A stretch of 64,000 nucleotides of DNA from Leptospira meyeri. GTDB lineage: Bacteria > Spirochaetota > Leptospiria > Leptospirales > Leptospiraceae. This document shows, one piece after another, positions 34,578 through 43,503 of this stretch; position 1 is the stretch's first letter, and every line of letters begins with the position of its first letter. The notes beneath the pieces are model-generated. The model saw only the letters and a list, made by a program, of their open reading frames with translations, searched no databases and had not been told where the DNA came from. The stretch lies in assembly GCF_004368965.1 (NCBI RefSeq), contig NZ_SORO01000001.1, forward strand, positions 2,760,001 through 2,824,000. Reading direction: 5' to 3'. A program made the position numbers and the translations under genes.

Positions 34578-35648
34578 ATGGATCGGAAGAGTTTTTTAAC
34601 GACACTGGGATTTGGGGTGATGGGCTTTGTGGGATCTTTGTTTGGTTCCATGAGAAATAACGCTCGAAATTCTGAAGAAATCTGTGGACCTTCTGATCCA
34701 AATAGTTCTTCCACTGCCGCAAACTTTGGAATTGTCACAACACCAACCGTAAGTGATAACTACCAAAACTCAATCGGGGTAGGCGGAAGTTTAAGAGCCA
34801 CGAATACATATGGAAGTATGGCTCATCCTCCTTTTTTTATCAAAGAAGAGTATACAGAGCGCTTCTACTATCCACCTAACTATTCGAATACGAAAAGTAA
34901 GGTAAAAGATTTTAGTTTGAATCTTTTTCCTTTGAGTATGAATATTGCTCATAATATTAATTATCCAGCTTGGACTTTTGATGGACTTGTTCCAGGTCCA
35001 GTCCTTAGAGCAAATTTAGGTGATACCCTTCGTATCCACGTCAAAAATTCAAGTCCAGATCCTCATTCCTTACATTTTCATGGAACTCATGATCCCTTAG
35101 AAGATGGATGGGAACCCATTGCTCCTTTCGGGGAAAGGACTTATCAAATTGAAGCTGGACCCGTTGGCCTTCATCCTTATCATTGTCATGTACCTCCACT
35201 TATGTTACATACCGCCAAAGGTTTGTATGGTGCATTGCTTGTGGATCCTCCGGTCAAACGGAAACCAGCTCATGAATTTGTTTTAACATTTTCTGGTTGG
35301 GATACCAAAGGTAAGGGTCGGAACGATTATTATACATGGAATGGAATTTCAGGTATTTATGATAGATATCCTATGAAAGTTCCTGTGGGTGAACGAGTTC
35401 GCTTCTACATTCAAAATATGATGGAGAGAGAACCAATCATCACCTTTCATTTACATGCGCAAACTTTTGATATCATTCGTAGTTTAGGTTCAACTGTTCC
35501 AGATGGTCATTCTGATGTTGTGTCCCTTGGTCAAACAGAAAGAGTGGTAATCGAATTTGTCCTTAATAAAAAAGGTAGATATATGTTTCATCCACACCAA
35601 ACACATATGGCGGAGAATGGAGGAATGGGTTGGATCGTTGCCGTATAA
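34578..35648 (+). CDS. Two-domain multicopper oxidase
   Basis: This 356-residue protein has a signal region (KSFLTTLGFGVMGFVGSLFG) and two cupredoxin domains. The four HxH motifs needed for the trinuclear copper cluster are present: HFH (166-168), HCH (202-204), HLH (291-293) and HPH (338-340). A type-1 copper site is present only in domain 1 (Cys203 and His211), while domain 2 has Pro in place of Cys. The usual axial Met position is Leu216, as in high-potential laccases. This corresponds to the type-C two-domain oxidases related to NirK and should work as a trimer in the periplasm. The substrate is unknown. Confidence 0.87.
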   Translation: MDRKSFLTTLGFGVMGFVGSLFGSMRNNARNSEEICGPSDPNSSSTAANFGIVTTPTVSDNYQNSIGVGGSLRATNTYGSMAHPPFFIKEEYTERFYYPPNYSNTKSKVKDFSLNLFPLSMNIAHNINYPAWTFDGLVPGPVLRANLGDTLRIHVKNSSPDPHSLHFHGTHDPLEDGWEPIAPFGERTYQIEAGPVGLHPYHCHVPPLMLHTAKGLYGALLVDPPVKRKPAHEFVLTFSGWDTKGKGRNDYYTWNGISGIYDRYPMKVPVGERVRFYIQNMMEREPIITFHLHAQTFDIIRSLGSTVPDGHSDVVSLGQTERVVIEFVLNKKGRYMFHPHQTHMAENGGMGWIVAV

Positions 35649-36202
35649 AAACAGTATTTATTTTATTAGTTCTTACCTTCAGTTTTTTTTGCAAATCCAA
35701 AGAAGATCACATCAAAGAAGAATGGAAACACCTATCTTTTGTTAAACCGGATGGAAGTTTATTGGAGCCAAAATTTTGGTCTGAAAAAAAATCGGTTTTG
35801 TATTTTGGGTTTTCACATTGCCCCGATATGTGTCCACTCGCTCTGACAAACTTTGGAAGGGCTTCACTCATATTAGGTGAAAAATCCAATCGGTTTCGTT
35901 TTATTTTTGTAACTCTTGATCCCGAGAGAGATTCTCCTGCGACTCTTAAAAATTACATTCAAAATTTCCCTGGAAAAAATTTAACAGCTCTTTCTCCTAA
36001 TGCGGAATCGTTAACAAAACTGACAGATTTATTTGGAATTGTTCGTGAAAAAGTCGGAGATGGAAAGAATTACCGAATCGATCATTCCAATTTTATTTAT
36101 GTGTTAGATGAGGATTTGAACACACTTGCCAATTTTCCAGGTGGAGTTTCAGCAAATGCACTTGCTACAAAACTTAGAGAACTTGCTGGACCCGAGAATT
36201 AA
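35630..36202 (+). CDS. SCO1/SenC family copper chaperone
   Basis: This 190-residue lipoprotein has a short signal ending in FSFFC (Cys21) and a thioredoxin-like fold. The copper-binding motif is CPDMC (Cys64 and Cys68) with His152 (RIDHSNF). Sco proteins insert or reduce copper in cytochrome oxidase CuA or in other cuproenzymes. The TTG at 35630 overlaps the oxidase stop by 19 bases, so the gene is probably translated with the oxidase and serves it. It overlaps the convergent kinase gene by 29 bases. Confidence 0.92.
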   Translation: MDRCRIKTVFILLVLTFSFFCKSKEDHIKEEWKHLSFVKPDGSLLEPKFWSEKKSVLYFGFSHCPDMCPLALTNFGRASLILGEKSNRFRFIFVTLDPERDSPATLKNYIQNFPGKNLTALSPNAESLTKLTDLFGIVREKVGDGKNYRIDHSNFIYVLDEDLNTLANFPGGVSANALATKLRELAGPEN

Positions 36203-38090
36203 GGATAATTTCAATTTCTGTTCGAGCACCTTCCGGGAAATTTCTAGTAACTTCGAAATTAAATTCTGAATAAATATTTCTTAATCGTTCCTTGATATTT
36301 CCAAGAGACCTGGCTAAAAGTTTTGTTTTATCGGTCAGTAGGTCCTCACGAATTCCTATTCCATTGTCATATACCACAAAACTAAAAACTGAATCTCTTA
36401 TCATTTTTGCATGAATGAATAATTGAAATTGTTCATCAGCTGATCCACGGAAACCATGTTTGAAAGAATTTTCAATGATTGGTTGGAGTAACAATGGGGG
36501 AAGGACAACAGCAGAAAAATCTCCGGATTTTTTGAAATCAATTTGTACGGTATCATAAAATCTTAATTTTTGAAGGTGTAAGTAGTCTTCTAAAAAATTC
36601 CATTCTTCTTCAAAAGGAATCCAATCCCGATCCGTTCGATCGGATATGAATCGATAATTATTTGCTAAACTTAAAATTGCATCTCCAATTAACTCTGGTT
36701 TTATTTTATGAAGGGCATGGATTGTATTCAAAGAATTGAACAAATAATGTGGACTCATTTTTGTTTGTAGAGTTTTCAGTTGACTTTCTTTTAGTGACTT
36801 TTCTGCTTTTAACAGATCTTCTTTATAAGTTTGAGCTTTTTGTCTGTTTGCAAAAATGGTTCGTTCTAAGGCAAAACCTTGAGAGATTACACCAAAGAGA
36901 ACACCCCAAAGAACAACTTTGTTCGTAGAGTTATCATTCGCTTTGATAGCTAAGAAAATTTCTAAGATAACAAGGAGAAGCGTAACGCTAAATCCGATAA
37001 AATGTCCAAAGGCTTCTGGATTTCCTTTTTTCCAAGATTCAAAAGTAATGAAAATTGGTCCTAGAATATTCAAAAGATTGAATAAAATAAAAAAAGTTCT
37101 GCTGCTAATAAGCAATGTATGTGATAAATCAAAGAAAGGGAGAGAGAAAACTAATATAGTGGTTAAGGAACAAATGAATACATCTATATAAATTAAAATA
37201 TCAAGAATGCGAAAACTTCCGCTACCGAAAAGACGACGTACTCCTGATAACATTGGAATAAAAACAAAATTGGAAGATATAGTTGTGAGAATGAATAACG
37301 TTTCTGAATTTGTAAAGAGATATCGAATGAGTACATTGGATGTGAGTCCAAGTAATCCAAAACATAATGAAAATGCAGAAAAATCAAGGAGTATGTTGTA
37401 TTGTTTTTTGTATTCAATGAAATAGACGAGTGCGCAGATAATTCCAATCATCAAAAAAAAGGAATGAAAGAAAATCGGTGTTAAGTTCTTTAAAGCAATT
37501 TCTCTGTAGAGAGCAGTTTGTTTGCCTACTAAGTTTTCAACGATAGAGATGAGAAAGAGAATCCCTTTTTTATGATACAATCTTAAATAGTAATATTTTG
37601 AATCATCATTTGGGACCTTGACCCAATCAAATTTTGATTGGAAAATATTGGGGAGTCTTTCTTGTTCAGAGAAATTTCCATATCTAAATATGGAATCTCC
37701 GTATTCATTAAAAATCTCTATATTTAATCCACCATGTTCTAATAATAAAAAAAGTTCTTCTTTCTCTCTGTGATTTGGAAATGCTTTGGAGCGTAACCAA
37801 ATAAATTCTGAGTCTGTAATTCGTTGGAGTTCAGAATCATTGATCCAACCGAAGATCGATTCCCAATACACTTTGTGCATTTTTTGAAAATCAATAGTGC
37901 CATTGTCATCAGCTGGTATATCACCGACAAAGTATTCCGTATTTTCCGCTAGGTAATATTCGGCTAAAGAACTATCGGTTGGTTTTAATAAAGAATAAGC
38001 AAAAGAAGTTAAGCTAACGGTGATGACGAGAGTTAGGAGGCAGATTGATAGAGTTGGTTTTTCTAAAAATCTGCCCCAAAAATTCTCCAT
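36174..38090 (-). CDS. LytS-type sensor histidine kinase
   Basis: This 638-residue protein has an N-terminal membrane helix, a periplasmic domain of about 170 residues, seven predicted membrane helices (about 200-420, 7TMR-like), a coiled-coil linker and a His_kinase/HATPase module of the LytS/YehU class. The phosphoacceptor block is LQTKMSPHYLFNSLNTIHAL and the ATP-binding part has PPLLLQPIIENSFKHG. It starts 10 bases after the TonB stop. A LytTR response regulator, the usual partner of this kinase class, is encoded at 44001-44738 at the other end of the same block. Confidence 0.9.
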   Translation of the reverse strand: MENFWGRFLEKPTLSICLLTLVITVSLTSFAYSLLKPTDSSLAEYYLAENTEYFVGDIPADDNGTIDFQKMHKVYWESIFGWINDSELQRITDSEFIWLRSKAFPNHREKEELFLLLEHGGLNIEIFNEYGDSIFRYGNFSEQERLPNIFQSKFDWVKVPNDDSKYYYLRLYHKKGILFLISIVENLVGKQTALYREIALKNLTPIFFHSFFLMIGIICALVYFIEYKKQYNILLDFSAFSLCFGLLGLTSNVLIRYLFTNSETLFILTTISSNFVFIPMLSGVRRLFGSGSFRILDILIYIDVFICSLTTILVFSLPFFDLSHTLLISSRTFFILFNLLNILGPIFITFESWKKGNPEAFGHFIGFSVTLLLVILEIFLAIKANDNSTNKVVLWGVLFGVISQGFALERTIFANRQKAQTYKEDLLKAEKSLKESQLKTLQTKMSPHYLFNSLNTIHALHKIKPELIGDAILSLANNYRFISDRTDRDWIPFEEEWNFLEDYLHLQKLRFYDTVQIDFKKSGDFSAVVLPPLLLQPIIENSFKHGFRGSADEQFQLFIHAKMIRDSVFSFVVYDNGIGIREDLLTDKTKLLARSLGNIKERLRNIYSEFNFEVTRNFPEGARTEIEIILNSRVQQVL

Positions 38091-38100
38091 ATAACTAGCG

Positions 38101-38754
38101 TTAATCTTCTAATGAAAACAAAATTGGAAGTCTATGTGCCATTTTTTTAGGTTGCCCTTGCACATAACCAGGGCTAAAGCGCACACGTTTGATGAGTTTC
38201 ATAGCGGCTTCTTCAAATCCGTATCCAGCTCTACCCGATACAATTTTTGCTGACTGAAGACTGCCATCCTCATTTACTTGTACAAGAAGTACAACTTGTT
38301 TCTCTACAATATTTGCGGCTTTGGCTTGTGGTGGAAAGTATTCCTTTAGATCAAAGTCAATGATAGCAGTCGGCATTTTGTCTCCATTAAAGGAGAACAA
38401 GTATCCATCTTTATCTGTTCCATTGCCAGAAAGTTGGTTTGGGTTGATGTCAGAATTATCTGGTTCATCGGCTTTGTCTTTGTTACTACCTTCTACCCAT
38501 TCTTGTTTTTCGATTGGTGCTGGAGAGGAAGTGCCACCAATGAGTTCAGGTGGAATTTCTTCGAAACTTACATCAACATCTTCAAAGTTAGACTCTTCAA
38601 CCACTTCATCGCCACGTAATTGACTAATCTTATAACCAGCATAAGTTGCGGTATGGAGAAACAAACTTCCAATCAGACAAAGGTGGAATATACGTTCTTT
38701 ATTTTGTTTGATGGATTGTTTGAATGAATCCAATAATTCCGCGTAACGATTCAT
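38101..38754 (-). CDS. tonB: Energy transducer TonB
   Basis: This 217-residue protein has a short cytoplasmic N-terminus, one membrane helix (FHLCLIGSLFLHTATYAGYK), a Pro/Glu/Asp-rich periplasmic linker and a C-terminal TonB domain. The C-terminal strands are VVLLVQVNEDGSLQSAKIVSGRAGYGFEEAA and the closing phrase RVRFSPGYVQGQP. TonB passes energy from ExbB/ExbD to outer-membrane receptors. Its start overlaps the ExbD stop by 4 bases, and it is encoded with one receptor gene, so it is probably dedicated to it. Confidence 0.9.
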   Translation of the reverse strand: MNRYAELLDSFKQSIKQNKERIFHLCLIGSLFLHTATYAGYKISQLRGDEVVEESNFEDVDVSFEEIPPELIGGTSSPAPIEKQEWVEGSNKDKADEPDNSDINPNQLSGNGTDKDGYLFSFNGDKMPTAIIDFDLKEYFPPQAKAANIVEKQVVLLVQVNEDGSLQSAKIVSGRAGYGFEEAAMKLIKRVRFSPGYVQGQPKKMAHRLPILFSLED

Positions 38755-39152
38755 TTTTTTACACTGAGGGCAATTTTAGTCACACCCGCTTTTCGGATGA
38801 TTCCCATCAGCTCCGTAATTTTTCCATAAGGAAGGCTTTCATCTGCAGATAGAGTTAAACGCATATTAGGTCTAATTTTTGCTTCTCTTTCAAGATTTCT
38901 TACTAAACCAGAAATGTCTGTGTCTTTTCCTTCCAAAAGAATTGCGCCCGTTTTCGTTAGCGCTACTTGGACCGATTCCGCAACGTTTGGATCAGCCGCT
39001 TGTACTTTCGGTAAATTGATATTCAAACTTTCTTTTTTTAGAAAGTTTGCTGTTACCATAAAAATAACAAGAAGTACTAAAATCACATCCACCATGGGTG
39101 TGATGTTAATACTTCCGATTTCTTCGTCTTGAGAACCTGATGCACCAGCCAT
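38751..39152 (-). CDS. exbD: Biopolymer transport protein ExbD
   Basis: This 133-residue protein has a single membrane helix in the phrase NITPMVDVILVLLVIFMVTA, with the conserved Asp that conducts protons, and a periplasmic C-terminal domain (about 45-133). It forms the proton-driven motor with ExbB and energises TonB. It lies 2 bases after ExbB and overlaps TonB by 4 bases, in the normal exbB-exbD-tonB order. Confidence 0.92.
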   Translation of the reverse strand: MAGASGSQDEEIGSINITPMVDVILVLLVIFMVTANFLKKESLNINLPKVQAADPNVAESVQVALTKTGAILLEGKDTDISGLVRNLEREAKIRPNMRLTLSADESLPYGKITELMGIIRKAGVTKIALSVKK

Positions 39153-39154
39153 AA

Positions 39155-39769
39155 TTATACCTTTGTCTTATTCATTTGATAAGAGAGTAGTTCTTTTTTC
39201 AAAATTTCCAAATTCTGTAAAATGACTTTAGATTTTCTAGAAAAATAATTGTTAGCCATTACCACAGGAATTGCTACTGCAAGACCGGCGGCCGTTGCGA
39301 GTAGGGCTGTCGAAATAGACCGCATCACAACTTCCGCACCAGAACTTCCCAAGGTTCCCAAACCATAAAATGCTTTGATAACACCAAGAACGGTTCCGAG
39401 TAATCCAATAAACGGAGCATTATTTCCCAAAGTATTTAAGATTGGTAAACGTTTCTCCAATTCTAATTTTTCAGATAATATTTGACCATCTAAACTTTCA
39501 TCCAGTCCTTTGCGGCCCAATTTCAATTGATTTAAAGCAAATTGAATGAATCGGGTGTAAATTGACTCTTCACCAGCATCAGTTTTCCAATGAATTTCTG
39601 GTTCTTCTTGTAATGAAGTTCTAACTTCTGTTAAGTAGTCTTCGTTTTTTTTGCCCAGAGATTTTTTATAATAAATCAACCTTTCAGCAAATACTGCCAA
39701 AGCGATTACACTCGCCACCGCCATTGCTATAAAGACTAATTCTTCCCCTAATTCTACATACTCTTGCAT
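39155..39769 (-). CDS. exbB: Biopolymer transport protein ExbB (MotA/TolQ/ExbB family)
   Basis: I start at the ATG at 39769 because GGAGGA lies five bases before it. The longer frame adds 27 residues that overlap the preceding lipoprotein gene. The product of about 204 residues has three membrane helices, with the block NAPFIGLLGTVLGVIKAFYGLG and the following STALLATAAGLAVAIPVVMANNYF typical of ExbB/TolQ. It is the pentameric channel of the TonB motor. Its ATG lies one base after the stop of the Cys-rich lipoprotein. Confidence 0.92.
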   Translation of the reverse strand: MQEYVELGEELVFIAMAVASVIALAVFAERLIYYKKSLGKKNEDYLTEVRTSLQEEPEIHWKTDAGEESIYTRFIQFALNQLKLGRKGLDESLDGQILSEKLELEKRLPILNTLGNNAPFIGLLGTVLGVIKAFYGLGTLGSSGAEVVMRSISTALLATAAGLAVAIPVVMANNYFSRKSKVILQNLEILKKELLSYQMNKTKV

Positions 39770-39770
39770 A

Positions 39771-40271
39771 TTATCCTCCGTTTTGAATGTTATTAAATAA
39801 TAAATATAATGGTATTTGATCGTTACTAATTTGATTGTTTGTTGATGCAAAACAAGATCGTAAACAAGATATTACTGAACCTGAAGTTAGACTTGATTCA
39901 ATCAAAGCTGGGATTGTTGACTGTGCACAAAATCCAGAGGATGTTTTTGATTTCCAATCAGTCACTTGGCAATTGAAAGAACAAGTTTGTGCTATCCCTG
40001 ACATATTTTTATATGTTGAGCTAATCAGTCCTTGGCATGTTGTTGTTTTGGTAGCGGATGGAGTATCTGTGAAACTTCCACCGACCGCTGTAGCATACGC
40101 TTTGAAACATAAATCTTTATTGGTAATCATGGATTCACATGTTTCTTGCGGAGCGTTTGGTGTAGCTAGGTATTGTAATAAAACTGTTTCTTTATAGGAA
40201 TCTTCAAATTTTTTTGATTCAGTACAAGAGAACACCATCACAATTCCAAAAAATAGAATAGAATATTTCAT
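39771..40271 (-). CDS. Cysteine-rich lipoprotein of the TonB block
   Basis: This 166-residue protein has a signal peptide with lipobox FSC (Cys16) and a mature part with eight further Cys residues, including closely spaced pairs (TCSFNC and SCLRSCF), so a disulfide-rich fold is likely. I recognise no family. It lies between the TonB-dependent receptor (sharing one base with its stop) and exbB (one base gap), an unusual place for a lipoprotein. That position suggests a co-receptor or substrate-binding role at the outer membrane. Confidence 0.7.
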   Translation of the reverse strand: MKYSILFFGIVMVFSCTESKKFEDSYKETVLLQYLATPNAPQETCESMITNKDLCFKAYATAVGGSFTDTPSATKTTTCQGLISSTYKNMSGIAQTCSFNCQVTDWKSKTSSGFCAQSTIPALIESSLTSGSVISCLRSCFASTNNQISNDQIPLYLLFNNIQNGG

Positions 40272-42787
40272 TAGAAATGTACCTCCATACCAACGTTAAA
40301 GAATGGAATCACTGTTCCACCTGGAAGTTCTAAGGTTCCAAAGGTGTCATTTTCTTTTGGGTTTGTTGCAGAAAATGGTCGGGAGTTGTCGAAATCATAT
40401 CCATTTTTATTCTTTCTCATATAAACGTTTACGATTTCTAAATACCAGTTTAGATATCCCCATGAATAATTTTCAAAGATATCAAATCGAATATCGAATC
40501 TATGAAAGTCGGTTCCACGTTTAACATAACCATATTGCGATGAATATGGATTATTTGAATATTGCGGATTCCAATAGGTTAGTCCATTGAGTGGATTCGA
40601 AAATTTACCACCATCATCTCCCACAACGGGTCGAGTCGGAATAGCAGTTAAGTAACTCCATCTTCCCCCAATCTGGAATTTTTCATTCATTCTCCAACCA
40701 TAAATAAAATTAGCAACATGCGTTCTATCCCAAGGTGCTAATTGTTCGACAGAGTTTGGAAAGTATGCAGCAAGAATTTTCCTTTCAATACCACCTACTT
40801 GCGTGTTGTCTCCTTCGTAAACTTGGTATAAGTTTGTGTTTTGGAATGATTGAGACCAAGTATAGGAAATCCAACCAAACCAATCTCTTGTACCAGGACG
40901 TGCATTTTTACGGATTAAAAGTTCGTATCCATGGGACCATCCAGAGGCTCTGTTGGAATAATTTAACGGGCGATTGGCGACGATAGGTTGTGTTAGCCAT
41001 TGACCTTTGTCTGGATTTAAACCGACTGGAGTGGATACATACGGATCGTCGATGATCGTATCAGTAAATTGATTTTTAAAGACTTCCATCTTTACTTGCC
41101 AAACTTGATCGATTTTTTGATCAATCCCTGCACTTACTTTACGTGCTCTTTCAAAACGTAAATCAGGGTTTCCTGTTTCAGAGTTGAAGTTTGTGGTTAA
41201 TGGAAATCTAGAGACATCACCTCCACTTCCATAAATAGTCATTCCTTTCCCAACATCCGGGAATGTGTAAGAAGCTGTGGCCCTTGGCGTTAATGCACCA
41301 TTACCAGTGACTTGGACATAGTCGTAACGTGCGCCTGGCTCAAATAGAAAATTTCCAAATTTAAAATGAAGAGTCGTGTATGCATTATAATATGGTGAAT
41401 TTCCTTGAATGCTAATCGGTCGACCCACAAAGTCTGGATTTGCCGAATTGTATGGGTTAGGTGATGGATTGGTTGGATCACGGAGAGCCACTTCTGTTCC
41501 ATAATCTCTAAAAGAAAACTTTCTGACCTCTGTTCCAAAATCAATTTTTAGAAACTTGGTTGCAGTCCAGTAAGCATCTTGACGAACACCGACATAACTT
41601 CCTCTTTGGTATTGTTTTCCTTGGATGGTTCCAAATCCAACGTTGTACTCTCCAATTGGGTCAAAGTTAATCAAAGTTATTCGGTTTTGAAATTTATCAC
41701 CAGGAATCCAGGTATATCTAAGTGCAGTTGTTCGAAAACTTTGTCCAAAACTTGCTTTGGCACCACTAAGAAGTGCAAATGCAGAAGTTGTTGGATCATT
41801 TGCGGGTTTGTTTGGAACGTTAATGGCAAAATTGTCCTGTGCCGTTAAATTATAAAAAGATATTTGGTGTTCGGGTGTGAAATTATGGACGTACTTGATT
41901 TGAGAGTCGTTATATCTCGGAAGACGAATCCCTTCTGGCAATAACCCAGTGGCACCTAACGATTTATCCAAATATCCAAGTTTACCAGCAATCGCCAGAT
42001 ATCCTTTACCACCTGAAGTGGGTGTTGCCGCATAAGCAGTTGTGTTCCATAAGGAAACTTGAAAAGCACCTTTTGTCTTTTGCACAGAGTCAACAGTTTC
42101 AATTTCAATTATACCACCAGTCGCATTGTTAAAGTTTGCTGGATAAGCACCTGAATATAAATCAATAGATTTAATTAAGTCATTGTGAATGACAGATGTT
42201 AATCCATCTAAGTGGAACGGATATAATATTGGAAGGTCATCGTACAGATAGGTATTCGCATTTGGGTTGGCACCGCGTACGATAATTCCGTTGGCTCCAC
42301 CACCAAATCCAATATTGGGAATGACTCCGGGAAGGGTTTCCAAAGCACGAAGAGCTTCTCCAAAAGTTCCAGGCATTCGTTTGATCTCTTCGTATCGAAC
42401 TTTAGTTCGAGAAGCTACAGTTTTTTCTCTTTCTCCTTCCACGACGATACCCGTTTTTGGGGCACTTGCTTTTTTTTCCGTGTAAATGGTTCTCGACTCA
42501 TCTTCAGATCCAATTGAAATTTTAATTTCTTGGATTCCTGTGTCACGTAATAATCGTAATGTGTATTCACCGGGAGATGGAAATTCAAGAGTGACATTTC
42601 CTTCTGCATCTGTTTGTGCAAATTTTTTTGTTTCGAAAATCAAAACAGATAAATTCTTTTCTGCAATTTCCTTTTTAGGATTTATTAGTTTCGCACGAAT
42701 GCTTACCGCAAATAGCGGGGATCCGAAACAAAAAAGGAAAATCCCAAATATAAAAGGTTTATTTAATTTGAATTTTGCTGAGTTCAT
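40271..42787 (-). CDS. TonB-dependent outer membrane receptor
   Basis: This 838-residue protein has a signal peptide, an N-terminal carboxypeptidase-regulatory-like domain (about 28-95), a plug domain with GFGGGANGIIVRGANPNANTY and GGIIEIETV, and a C-terminal beta barrel ending in an aromatic residue (EVHF). No classical TonB box is evident, though EREKTVASRTKVR is close to where one is expected. The substrate (siderophore, sugar, peptide or cofactor) cannot be read from the sequence. It is the central gene of the block, with lipoproteins on either side and a dedicated TonB motor. Confidence 0.9.
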   Translation of the reverse strand: MNSAKFKLNKPFIFGIFLFCFGSPLFAVSIRAKLINPKKEIAEKNLSVLIFETKKFAQTDAEGNVTLEFPSPGEYTLRLLRDTGIQEIKISIGSEDESRTIYTEKKASAPKTGIVVEGEREKTVASRTKVRYEEIKRMPGTFGEALRALETLPGVIPNIGFGGGANGIIVRGANPNANTYLYDDLPILYPFHLDGLTSVIHNDLIKSIDLYSGAYPANFNNATGGIIEIETVDSVQKTKGAFQVSLWNTTAYAATPTSGGKGYLAIAGKLGYLDKSLGATGLLPEGIRLPRYNDSQIKYVHNFTPEHQISFYNLTAQDNFAINVPNKPANDPTTSAFALLSGAKASFGQSFRTTALRYTWIPGDKFQNRITLINFDPIGEYNVGFGTIQGKQYQRGSYVGVRQDAYWTATKFLKIDFGTEVRKFSFRDYGTEVALRDPTNPSPNPYNSANPDFVGRPISIQGNSPYYNAYTTLHFKFGNFLFEPGARYDYVQVTGNGALTPRATASYTFPDVGKGMTIYGSGGDVSRFPLTTNFNSETGNPDLRFERARKVSAGIDQKIDQVWQVKMEVFKNQFTDTIIDDPYVSTPVGLNPDKGQWLTQPIVANRPLNYSNRASGWSHGYELLIRKNARPGTRDWFGWISYTWSQSFQNTNLYQVYEGDNTQVGGIERKILAAYFPNSVEQLAPWDRTHVANFIYGWRMNEKFQIGGRWSYLTAIPTRPVVGDDGGKFSNPLNGLTYWNPQYSNNPYSSQYGYVKRGTDFHRFDIRFDIFENYSWGYLNWYLEIVNVYMRKNKNGYDFDNSRPFSATNPKENDTFGTLELPGGTVIPFFNVGMEVHF

Positions 42788-43100
42788 TGAAGTTTAAATA
42801 CCAAGGGATATCTCCCGTTTCTTTTTCGAGGTAAATGAGAGTGCAGGGTAGGGGATATCCAAGAAACGGACATTCCGTACGAGTAATGGCAATTGTACAC
42901 AAATCCAAATTTCTTTGGATTGGTTTATTTACAATCACCAGTGGCGGATTGGGAATTGGATTCCCGCATTTTTCGGAAGCAAATTTTGCTGCGGCATATA
43001 CTTGGCTTTGTGCATCATTGGTATCTACACGATCGACACCAGGTCCACAGTTTACAATGATTGCTGCGATAACAATTGAGAAACCAATCAGCGTTTTCAT
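42759..43100 (-). CDS. Small lipoprotein preceding the TonB-dependent receptor
   Basis: This 113-residue protein has a signal peptide with lipobox IVNC (Cys18) and a mature domain with five Cys residues (for example SEKCGNP, LDLCT, TECPF and LPCTLI). I recognise no family. Its 3' end overlaps the receptor start by 29 bases and its own start overlaps the stop of the preceding lipoprotein by 4, so it is clearly translated with them. It may be a surface partner of the receptor. Confidence 0.65.
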   Translation of the reverse strand: MKTLIGFSIVIAAIIVNCGPGVDRVDTNDAQSQVYAAAKFASEKCGNPIPNPPLVIVNKPIQRNLDLCTIAITRTECPFLGYPLPCTLIYLEKETGDIPWYLNFNELSKIQIK

Positions 43101-43495
43101 TTGTTACCTTTTGCATTTGGGTTTTCAGTTTCTTCTTGTTGACCAACTACATCTGCCGTTACGTTGACTACTGTTACAAGACCTAATGGAAAGTATGCTT
43201 TATCTTCTCTTTGGATTTTGATATTGATAAGAGTTTTTCCTGTCGGATATTTCTCCAGAATTTGACTCATCGCAAGCTCTACATTAGGTGCTTTTGTTAC
43301 TGGAAACATTCCTAATAGATAAAAAGCTGAATCTTGTCCCTTTCCTTTGCCAAGGATCTTGTAATCTGTGGAACGAACAACGGTCGCTGAGTCAAATAAA
43401 TAAATATCTTTTGAAACATGAGATCCAATGCAACCCATAGCCATGATTGACGCAGATAGGAAACTGATAAAAAAATTGAAAATGGAAGTTTTCAT
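43097..43495 (-). CDS. Small lipoprotein (paralogue of the neighbouring lipoprotein)
   Basis: This 132-residue protein has a signal peptide with lipobox MAMGC and a domain with FYLLGMFPVTKAPNVELAMSQI and TLINIKIQRED. That domain is related to the next protein upstream (FIIFGLPFTEPPVTDLYEKV and ALVNIRYWND). The two genes therefore look like a tandem duplication of a small lipoprotein domain, similar in layout to TRL-like proteins. The function is not known. Confidence 0.65.
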   Translation of the reverse strand: MKTSIFNFFISFLSASIMAMGCIGSHVSKDIYLFDSATVVRSTDYKILGKGKGQDSAFYLLGMFPVTKAPNVELAMSQILEKYPTGKTLINIKIQREDKAYFPLGLVTVVNVTADVVGQQEETENPNAKGNK

Positions 43496-43503
43496 TTGTG
43501 GTA

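Noticed and set aside
34578..35648. Calling the multicopper oxidase a copper nitrite reductase (nirK)
   Set aside because: It carries all four HxH motifs of a trinuclear cluster and HCH next to the type-1 site, whereas NirK has HCAPPGM-type spacing and only single His ligands for type-2 copper.
39835..40197. A plus-strand 120-codon frame
   Set aside because: It is antisense to the Cys-rich lipoprotein, which has a lipobox and one-base spacing to both neighbours.
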